Origin: Antrodiella citrinella
Lineage: Eukaryota; Basidiomycota; Agaricomycetes; Polyporales; Steccherinaceae
Assembly: GCA_004802725.1 (NCBI GenBank)
Contig: SGPM01000009.1
Span: 62,001-126,000 of the forward strand
Direction of reading: 5' to 3'
DNA: 64,000 nucleotides
A program made the position numbers and the translations under genes. Shown here piece after piece: positions 56,195 through 64,000 of the stretch; within the stretch, counting starts at the first letter, position 1; each line of letters opens with the position of its first letter. A model generated the notes under the pieces. It ran no database searches. It was not told where the DNA came from and saw only the letters and a list, made by a program, of their open reading frames with translations.

Positions 56195-56725
56195 TCAACC
56201 TTTCATACCCCGTGAATTCCAATTCGCACCGTCGGACTTTGGACTGTCATATCCACGTGGTGTACGCCGGCTGCCGTACAATAGTCGGCAGCTTTGCATG
56301 TACACATGGGTGACAGGATCAGATATGAGGATCGACCTTGGGTCGACCGTTGTCGTCGAAGGCGGTTTCCAGAACGCGTAGGATAACGCAGGTGTGTATG
56401 TTCTGCGCGGGGTTGTCGTGGTGACGATCGGTGACGATCCCTCAGAGTAGCACGGAGCAACGACCTGCACCATGGTGCACAACAGTACAAGAGCAAGTGT
56501 CATAACAAGGAATGTCCATGAGTGGCGATCATAGATGTTTGGATTCAAGGTGTTGTTTGTTTGTCGTCTCTGGACCCGAGATTTGAGCGCTAAGCCACGG
56601 CACCGACTTGGAGGACTCGGATTTGTAGATGGCGGCACACTCATGTTCCTCTGAGTACCGAGTAACGAATCGGTAGTGCACATCTCGGAGGCTATAGAGA
56701 CCTCCTTCACGATGATCACTGGCAT
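56195..56725 (-). CDS. Possible small single-pass membrane protein, unsupported by any family
   Basis: An unbroken frame of about 176 codons from the ATG at 56725 (MPVIIVKEVSIASEMCTTDS). It has one convincing hydrophobic span (WTFLVMTLALVLLCTMVQVV) at about residues 80-105 and a Pro/Thr-rich region after it (TTTTPRRTYTPALSYAFWK). No intron is needed. I do not recognise it and it may be chance, but the span flanked by polar text is better than random. It would overlap the TATA element of the gene to its left. Confidence 0.3.
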   Translation of the reverse strand: MPVIIVKEVSIASEMCTTDSLLGTQRNMSVPPSTNPSPPSRCRGLALKSRVQRRQTNNTLNPNIYDRHSWTFLVMTLALVLLCTMVQVVAPCYSEGSSPIVTTTTPRRTYTPALSYAFWKPPSTTTVDPRSILISDPVTHVYMQSCRLLYGSRRTPRGYDSPKSDGANWNSRGMKG

Positions 56726-56940
56726 TTTCCAACCACTCAATTCCCTCCGAACTACCCAGAAAACTTAATAGCACAATGAGATTCCATCTCAAGCAGAACA
56801 GCAATCAACTGGACCTGTTCAGCTGTTAACGCGGGCCTTGGCATGACCTGCATCGATCGATTGTTGCAACGAAACCGTATCGCAACTTGGCAATACAATA
56901 CAGTAGCTGTTATTGGCACCGAAGAGCCTGAGCGTAGGCG

Positions 56941-59419
56941 TCACGAGTGGTTGCCCAACCCCGAAAACCTTCGTCCGACGCAATCAAAGCTTCCCGCATC
57001 ATCCGGATCGCCTCCCTTGAACACCAGCTCTTCCGGATACTGAGGCAGCAACACGACCACCAACCAACACATCAGATCGCAACACCTTTTTCACCAGTAG
57101 AACAGTGCAGCGGGCGTACCTGGCACAACGGCCAAGTGAAGCCCACACCCAGCGTGGAATTATTCCCGTTCCAAAACGTCGCAGTGATGCTCTTCGACGT
57201 GGGTGCGACGTCGTTCTCAACCCAGTGCACCATAGCAGCGAGGATATTGTGCGAAGGGTCTAAAGAAGCCGGAGGCATTCCGGATGCTGCTTGCCCCGAG
57301 CCCCCGAACGCGTTCGCTCCAAACCCGCCCTAAGCCCCCCCCCCCCATGCGTGAGCATGAAAAATCCGCCGATGGCGAGACGCGTACACACCATACTGTA
57401 GATGGGAAACATATTGAGCATCTGAGAACGAACTGGTCGTGAAGGCAGGATGGGGAAGACGATCTCACCAATGTGCCATACCCGGGACGGTGAACAACCG
57501 ATAGAAATCGTTCACGTCCGACGTTGCTGTGTGCAGCTGCGTGAACGCATGGACGGCTTCATAGTAATGCAACGAGTTTCCAGGACTGATCAGTTGATCG
57601 CCCCACCCTACATATTGCAGGAGCTTGCCATTGTGAGGGGCAGAGGCGAAGGCGGATATGTCGGGGTTGATTGCCTATGGCAGTCGCTTGAGTCGAGTGA
57701 AGAAGAGGAAGAGGGTACGCAACGTACGTTCTGTGTACCAGGATCGATCTGGTCGCTCAACTCGATAATCGAGAAATTGAGCTGGTCTTGCGTGAACGAA
57801 GTGTCACTAATGCCGATACCAGTCAGCCCTGGTGAATCAACAAAAAGCATACTTACTTGAGCACCATAAACTGGTAATAACTCAACGGGACGGGAAACGG
57901 CGTCACCGCCAACAAACCACCGTCGGCAAATTGCATCTCCCCACCCGGGAAGTATCCGCCGAAGATGTACGTCTGATTGAGGTCGAAGTACGTGGAGAAG
58001 ATCTTCTTGACTGCGATGATTTGCTCGAGATTGAGGCAGGTGAAGGTGTTCTGCGTGGGGCGGCAAGCGAGGGTTGCGGGACGAAAACTGTGGTTCAGTC
58101 AGCAAAAAGGCCTGTGTTGCGTTAGGCGAGGATAGACGATGGTACGGACTTGCAAGCTAGAGGTTGGCTGATGATCCCGTCGTTCAGCTATACACACAAT
58201 ATCAGCCCAGTTTTCGCTCATTCTGGGCGAAGAGACGTACCCCGTCAAGACTATCGCACTGCTTCAACACCTCAGGATGTATGACATCCGCCCACAGGGA
58301 GGTGGATATGAACTGAGGAGAGCCCGCAGGCATGATGAGGTTGCTGATATGTACAGACCATGCTTGCAGGTGGGACATCGCGTTCGCTGGGGAGCCTACG
58401 ACCTGGGTAAGATGACTGGACATGAGTGTTGAGAGTGTTGGGGATGTGGAAGTGACGTACGACGCCATCGTAGTCCGTTGGGAATCTTTGGACCTCTTTG
58501 AGTCTGTAGACGATATACTTATATAAGATACGCAACAGACAAGACCAGAATTTTCATGGTGTCTCACCCTTGTCTACCACCTATGATTCCGAAGCCACTT
58601 CAGCGAAGTCATGAATACGATTGAGAGGTGCCTCACCAGTCGAGCAACCCAAATAATAAGAGTTCTTCTGCGCCTTGCCATAGTATTGCTTGACCACCTC
58701 TTTCGCGGCGAGGGTGCTCAGACGCATAGCTCGCCACGCCCAATCGACGATAGCATTCTGCATGCGCACATAGCCATTCAGCGTCTCGGAGAACATAATC
58801 ATTACCCCAGAGTCAGCTCACGTCGTTATGCGGACCAGCCCACGTCCCGTCCCCAACTGTAGATGAATGTCCAGTGTCCGTAGACATCCCCGCAACTGCA
58901 GATTATATTCACGTCAAAACCCGAAAAGGTGGGCAGATGGAGTGCGACTCACAGCCTTGTGGTATAGCGACGAATCCAAGATCCGCTACGTTCACTACAA
59001 CGCAAAACATGCATCATCATCAGCACAAAAACCCACACTACTCCACCAGGATGCAAAAACAAACCGCCTCCCCCGAACCCTCCGTTCCCAAACGCCACGA
59101 ACCGCCCATTCCACGCCCCAGGCAACGGCAGCCACACGTCCGCATGCGCCGTCGAGTTCGCCGTCGCGTTCGTCGTGATGGTGATCGCGACGCGGCAGAA
59201 CGCGGGCAGGTCGGCCACGTCGATGCTCGAAAAGAGGTTGGTGAAGTTGACGCGGGCGTGCGCGGGGAAGAGCGTCGCGGAGGAGACGACGGCGTCGACT
59301 TCTGTTGGGTCGAAGTGGAATGAGGAGATTTGACAGTTCCCGACGTCTGGAGCACCGAATACGGAGGAGAGGGAGCTGAGGAGGAAAGTCGCGGTTAGGA
59401 ATCGCAGTAATCCCACCAT
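56941..59419 (-). CDS. Tannase / feruloyl esterase family secreted hydrolase
   Basis: A secreted serine esterase of the tannase family, which frees phenolic acids from plant esters. The ATG at 59419 gives the signal peptide MVGLLRFLTATFLLSSLSSV followed by FGAPD. Family blocks follow: ADVWLPLPGAWNGRFVAFGN (about 59140), STDTGHSST, the serine elbow GCSTGGRQGL split by a 13-base exon (58568-58580), YDGVVVGSPANAMSHLQAWS, SLDGLNDGIISQPLACNF (Asp), and FTVPGMAH plus Cys (His-Cys of the CS-D-HC motif). The end reads CVGRRFSGLGNHS with the stop at 56941-56943. The His-Cys junction seems to need a 4-base exon (57392-57395). About ten introns. The substrate (tannin or feruloyl ester) cannot be told. 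A TATATAAAG box lies 42 bases upstream. Confidence 0.9.
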
Positions 59420-59460
59420 GGTGAGGGACGAAGGATGTCTGGACACGGTGCACCATGGCA

Positions 59461-59469
59461 CTTTATATA
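59461..59469 (-). promoter_or_regulatory. TATA box of the tannase-family gene
   Basis: Reads TATATAAAG on the minus strand, 42 bases before the ATG at 59419. A strong consensus match in a usual position for an inducible secreted enzyme. Confidence 0.55.
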
Positions 59470-60122
59470 CCAGAACGCGCGAAGAACAGGCAGACACGAC
59501 ACAAGCCTTCGTTGCCGAAATAGCTACACACCTGAAGATTAGTACCATTGACTACTAGCATTGTAGCCAGAAGTTCACGATGGAGACTTTGCCTGTGAAT
59601 GAAAGTATCCAGTAATGCGTGTGGTGGTAATAGATGCCAACTCGGGGCCGGGACGCCACACGGTGGCAGTCAAGTGATCCGTCTTCCGAACAACCTGATC
59701 CCAGAGTTGAGCAGAACAATGCAGACGGCATAGCTGCCAATAGATTAGTGTTGCAGACGGCAAGACACCTTGAGCTGGATAAGAACGCCTCCAGGACGCG
59801 AATTGGTCGCTAATCACGTGCGCAAAATTTAGCAGCTCTGGACAACGACCTAGAGTGACCAGGATTACACATGGGCAGGCAATTCTGTCGTTCGTTGGAC
59901 GATATGAGAAATAGCCAGGGTTACTAGCTTCGGACCGCACTAGACCGAAGCGCGGGCGATCTGGAACACCATACTACGGTAGCAAGGTTGAAGTGTTGTT
60001 GGTTGCAGGGCAGGCAACTGCAGGCTTCACAAGAGGTTTGGCAAGGGGAGATAAGAAGTTGATTTGAACGCTCGCAGCACCTCTACAATTGCATTAAGTA
60101 CGACCGGACGCGCAATGCGGCT
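59470..60122. other. Intergenic region, about 650 bp, no gene supported
   Basis: Upstream of the tannase-family gene and downstream of COX5b. A frame of about 120 codons on the minus strand (59575-59940) has no family features. Regulatory sites of the inducible esterase may lie here but none is recognised. Confidence 0.4.
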
Positions 60123-60708
60123 TTAGTGATGGGCGTGCTCGTGAGCATCACCCTCTGGGTCGGCATGATGGTCGAGAGCGTAGACTACAAAGTGATGAGC
60201 GAGTTGCCAGTGATACTGCACGTGGTTACGACGTACCTGAACCGCATTCCGGGCAGCGGCGGTTTTTCTGGGTGGTGAGGTTCATCCAGAGCAACTCGTG
60301 CGATTCAGCGGGAGAGCCGGTGCATCCAATGGTGCGCTCAGGTTCCTATAAGCGTGCATATTGTGGTTAAGAACACCGCGTAGAGTAGAGCAGGCGAATA
60401 AGACGCACCCATGAGAAGACCTTGATAGGGTCCGCCTTGGTACCAATCCTGCTCGAGTCCAAGGGCTTGTAATCGAACACGTCGACGCCCTCAATGGTAC
60501 CGAGGACCTGCAGACGCTCGAGACCCGTCGACTGGTTCTCGTCGGTGGGGACTTCACCGGATTTTGCGCCAGGGCCGAAGATGGAGGGCTCAGCATGACC
60601 TGAGAGACGGGCGGGGGTGGTCGAGATGGCGCGAACGGCGGAGCGCGACATGGGCTTGAAAGCGGCACGCGCAGCGAAGGCTGCTGGGCGGATAGCGGCG
60701 GCGAACAT
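60123..60708 (-). CDS. COX5B: Cytochrome c oxidase zinc-binding subunit (Vb / yeast Cox4)
   Basis: A nuclear-coded subunit of mitochondrial complex IV that holds a structural zinc. The ATG at 60708 (MFAAAIRPAAFAARAAFKPM) starts an Ala/Arg-rich presequence. The mature part has GLERLQVLGTIEGVDVFDYK and PLDSSRIGTKADPIKVFSW. After introns the zinc-binding part reads IGCTGSPAESHELLWMNL and RRCPECGS, with the Cys ligands of the family. The last exon gives VYALDHHADPEGDAHEHAHH, a His-rich tail; stop 60123-60125. In yeast nomenclature this is Cox4, in animals COX5B. It is divergent from the calcium exchanger gene. Confidence 0.93.
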
Positions 60709-61093
60709 GGCTGATGTGTGTGTTGTGTTGTGAGCGTTGGGGACGGCGACAGCGACGAGGCTCGCGTTGTAGGCGGGCGTGACAGTGACTGTGTCTGCCG
60801 TGTGATGGGAATTCCGAAAGAACCCGGCATCGAGGCATGCCGGGGTCGGCAAGCGGGTAGTGTCCAGAAAAGGGAAGTTTAGAGGTTCGCGGGTGTGGCG
60901 AGCGAGAAGCGAAGGATCGCTCTTCTTCTAGTGTTTATCTTTAGGATAGTACATCTAACAATAGAGCACAACATGGACGCAGGCTTGCTTTCCGCAGTCA
61001 TCTTCCCCCGACCGATTCTCTTTTCAACCAGCCTACAGCCACAGGTGGCCGCACCCATTCCCCTCGTTTCTCAGTCTACCTCCCAGTTGAACC
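60709..61093. promoter_or_regulatory. Divergent region between COX5b and the Ca2+/H+ exchanger gene
   Basis: 385 bp between opposed starts, so it must hold both promoters and leaders. GC-rich near COX5b and pyrimidine-rich toward 61060-61090. No named element recognised. Confidence 0.4.
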
Positions 61094-64000
61094 ATGATTC
61101 CCTCCGCCACGGTCCCAGATGTACCCACCACCCACAACTACCGCAACGGCCAGTCCGACGTCTCTCCCCAGGAGTACTACACACACTACCAGCGCCGCGC
61201 ACAGCTGGAGTCCACAGAGACCTTGGCTCGCATTCCAACCAACGCTTCTGCCTTGTCCTACAGCTCCACATCCGATCTCGTGCCACATCCGGGCGCGCAC
61301 AAGGACTCGGAGCAGCCAGGCATCTTTGCAAAGCTGTTTCCCTGGGGCCGTCGCACATCAAAGGTAAGTGATTCAGAGAAGAACGATCCTGGCCCCGGCG
61401 ACCCCGAGAAAGGCGGCGCCGATAAGAAACCAAAGATGAGGACATGTCAGGGATGGCAACTCATCGTCCTGGGCTCTTGTACGTACCAGACAGATTTCTC
61501 TCCCTTTGTGTTCATAATACTCACCGAGCGTGCTGTTCGTAGGGCTGAATGTTCTTATCATTCTCATTCCGGCTTCTGTACGTTCATACGGCTTTGCGGT
61601 GCTTCCCCCCCGATCTAATCCTCCGTGTAAAGTGGGTTCTGCAAATAGCCACTAGCAACTCTCACACCTTGATCTTCATATGTACGCGTCTTCTTCATTT
61701 CGGAGATTCAAGCTAATGGTATTTCAGTCTGTGTTCTGGCCATGATTCCGCTTGTCAAGGTAGTTTTTCCTCTCGATGCATCATCTCCGATAATTTAACG
61801 AAGCGCATTCGACTCAGCTTCACGATCTGGCAACCAACGACCTGGCAGTCAGACTTGGTGGTTCAAAGACAGGTTTGCTGAATGCTAGTCTGGTTAGTCC
61901 CCAGCTTTCACTGTACTCTGCGACCAAAAGACTCACGATGTGAATATCCTACAGAGTAACACGTGAGTATTACATTCAATGACCTGTGGATGCGTTACTT
62001 ACATTTCTTGCAGGGTGGAAATTGTTGTGGCTGTAAGTTCCTGAACATGGAAACACCAAAGTAGCAAATTCATCTCTGTGTCTTATAGATCATCGCGCTG
62101 AGGAAGTGCGAGCTTCGTGTTGTCCAATCCACCCGTAAGTCTGATGCACACTGCATTCCAGTTCGAAGCTCACTGTACCATTCAGTGATTGGCACCATGC
62201 TGAGCAAGATGCGTATGTGATTTCTGTATATTTGCAAGTGTCGTGCGCTCACGCGCTCCGTCAGTTCTGGTACTTGGAATGTGCTTCTTTGCAGGTGGCC
62301 TGAAATTCTCCGAGCAAGGCTTTGATGCTAGTAAGTCCAATTTCGCCTCTTTCTTCTATGTTTGTCGTCGTCACACTCATTCCGACATTCTAGCCACGAC
62401 CGGGATCCATTCCTCATTGCTGAGTATCAGCGTTGGCGCTGTTCTGATGCCGGCTGCTTTTCATTTCGCTCTCAGCTACAGTGATGAGGATGCAGTAGCA
62501 GCCGGGACCACTCTTGCAAAGCAGAAAGCGGATATTCTTCAGATGAGCCATGGTGTGAGTACTTTGTTTCACTCACACGTAAATTGTCTCACATTGCGCT
62601 GTAGGTCTCTATAGTTCTGCTCTTTAGTAAGGAGACAAGCTATATATCAACACAGACCTGGAACTAACGCTTCGCATAGTCTACGGATCCTACCTGTTGT
62701 TCCAGTTCTGGTCACACACTCATTTATTCGACGACAGCACCATCCCAGCCAGCAACAACCTGAACATGCTCCCCAAGTCCTTCTCAGCGCGCACGATGGC
62801 CTCTCGCATGCAGAGCATGAACGGCAATCCCAGTCAAGTCACCCTCAGTCCTATCGACAAGATCAAAGGCAAAGGCTCCATCTCCTCCCTGAATAGCGCG
62901 TCCTCTTCCAGGCCGGGTACGCCGTACGGCCGACCATACGCAAATGGCAAGACGCGTTCTTCGTCGGATTCGCAGGATTCTTCGGCGGATTCGATCGCGC
63001 CTGCGCGGAACATCGACGCGTTCTTGATCTCGCCGTACACTTCTACTTCGCAGGTGACCGTGTCTGTCTCGGACGTCCCGCATACCGCTCCGATCCAGGG
63101 TACGACTGTCCGGCTCGTGGAGTCTTCCAACGCGAACCCGCAGGTACGGCACCGGCGCACGTCGAGCGCGTCGAATACGATTTTGAGTCAGTGGAATCGC
63201 GATCATATCCCGCACGCTACGCCGTCCAGTCCGATGAGGGACGGGAGGTCGGTGTCGCCTATTGATGAAGTCATTGCGGCGTATTTGCAGAGTGGGTGCG
63301 CGGAGGATGCGTTGAAGGCGAGGCGGAGGGCGCAGCAGATCATCCAGAGCTCGGAGAGCTATGAGATGAAGCCGAGGGAGCCGGAGATGAGTTGGACGCT
63401 GACGTTGGTGCTGTTGGTTTTCGTGACTGTTGTGAGTGTTACTATGCTTCTGCGTCCTTCGTTCTGTGTGTGGATTGTATGCTGATTTGACGACTGACTT
63501 AGCTTGTGGCTGTGAACGCGGAGTGGATGGTCGATTCTATGGACCACCTGTCGCCGTTCATTAGCAAGGAATGGATTGGGTTGATCTTGCTCCCCACTGT
63601 CAGCGCTGTTGCCGGTCAGTGCCTTCTACTTTTCTCCGTAGGTACACTTCCTGACGAGATCCTATGTCTCCTCTTAGAATGTTTCACGGCGATGAACGTC
63701 TCAGTCAAAGACCAACTCTCACTCTCCATCAGCGTCGCCGTCGGCTCAACCATCGTAAGTCCCCCTCCCTACCTTTTCTTCCACTTATACAACCCCTTAC
63801 CTCCTCATCAATTACATAGCAAACCGCCCTATTCGTACTCCCCTTCATGTGCCTCCTCGGCTGGATCATCGACAAACCCCTCGCCCTGCTCTTCGACCCG
63901 TTCGAGTCCGTGGTGCTATACATCTCGGTACACACTATGGGGTACGTCGTCGCCGACGGCCGGTCGAATTGGCTGGAGGGGGTTATTTTGGTTTGTCTGT
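61094..64000 (+). CDS. Vacuolar Ca2+/H+ exchanger (CAX/Vcx1 family), 3' end outside window
   Basis: A proton-driven antiporter that loads the vacuole with calcium. The ATG at 61094 (MIPSATVPDVPTTHNYRNGQ) begins a long cytosolic N-terminus ending KKPKMRTCQGWQLIVLGS. Membrane exons follow, many under 60 bases: first cation-exchange repeat GLLNASLSNTVEIVVAIIAL with its key Glu, then MLSKMLLVLGMCFFAGGLKF and LLSISVGAVLMPAAFHFALS. A Ser-rich loop of about 230 aa (62760-63380) comes next, then the second repeat AVAECFTAMNVSVKDQLSLS and ISVAVGSTIQTALFVLPF. The frame is still open at 64000 in GRSNWLEGVILVCL, so the last span or so is missing. SNT replaces the usual GNA before the first-repeat Glu; I believe fungal relatives share this. 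Confidence 0.88.

Noticed and set aside
59575..59940. A frame of about 120 codons on the minus strand upstream of the esterase
   Set aside because: No signal peptide, no family motif and no introns; likely chance in promoter DNA.
2695..62964. Other single ACGCGT sites, for example 2695, 16371, 46325, 57308 and 62959
   Set aside because: They lie in coding regions, introns or 3' regions at about the chance rate, so only the two promoter pairs are reported.

Overview
The window is nuclear DNA of a filamentous basidiomycete, most likely an Agaricomycete (mushroom or wood-decay group). The reasons are dense genes on both strands, many introns of about 50-70 bases with GT..AG ends, micro-exons, a Ser/Thr-rich GPI-anchored protein and a tannase-type secreted esterase of kinds common in that class, and relics of the protein-kinase family expanded in mushrooms. 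I cannot name the species. There are no bacterial-style operons, no CRISPR array, no rRNA and no tRNA that I can support. || Layout. 1-8 kb: 3' part of an RMI1 homologue (+), DNAJC8/Spf31 splicing J-protein (-), COX11 copper chaperone (+), and a Rom2-type Rho1 GEF with DH, PH and CNH domains (-). 8.6-11.3 kb: a large, apparently intronless, low-complexity protein of unknown function (+). 12.7-16 kb: ataxin-2/Pbp1 homologue (+). 17.2-17.7 kb: small Cys-rich secreted protein (-). 18.6-22.1 kb: BUB1 spindle-checkpoint kinase (-), followed by a decayed kinase relic (22.6-23.0 kb). 23.6-28.2 kb: a small membrane protein (-), Sqt1/AAMP ribosome-assembly WD40 protein (-), and a TDP2-like phosphodiesterase (+). 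29.1-30.2 kb: Ser/Thr-rich GPI-anchored protein (+). 30.2-32 kb: gene-poor, with a second kinase relic and a well-formed 183-bp MITE. 32-34.4 kb: MFS sugar transporter (+). 34.7-37.3 kb: intracellular-type GH13 alpha-amylase (-). 37.9-39.2 kb: RNase H2 catalytic subunit (+). 39.3-49.9 kb: a run of minus-strand housekeeping genes, Snu66/SART1, an RMND1/DUF155 mitochondrial protein, the Acl4-type Rpl4 chaperone, OMA1 protease and Svf1. 50.4-53.2 kb: F-box protein (+) and an orphan protein (-). 53.5-55.9 kb: secreted protein with a tandemly duplicated domain (-). 56.9-59.4 kb: tannase/feruloyl-esterase family (-). 60.1-60.7 kb: COX5b (-). 61.1 kb to the right edge: vacuolar Ca2+/H+ exchanger, cut by the window end (+). 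|| How the genes relate. Most are housekeeping genes for genome maintenance (RMI1, RNase H2A, TDP2-like, BUB1), mitochondria (COX11, COX5b, OMA1, RMND1-like), ribosome assembly and splicing (Sqt1, Acl4, DNAJC8, Snu66), and wall or stress signalling (Rom2, Svf1, CAX). The secreted or lineage-specific genes and the relics lie between them. The MFS sugar transporter and alpha-amylase are convergent neighbours and could both serve sugar use, but nothing proves co-regulation. The best leads are the MITE with a perfect 9-bp target duplication, the tandem-duplicated secreted domain with a duplicated intron, SUMO-interaction-like motifs and a KEN box in RMI1, paired ACGCGT boxes upstream of RNase H2A and BUB1, and predicted 4-nt and 13-nt micro-exons in the esterase. 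Single unresolved bases (N) occur in two patches only (29131-31569 and 39188-40516). Exon limits were read by eye from splice signals and family conservation; no alignment was run.
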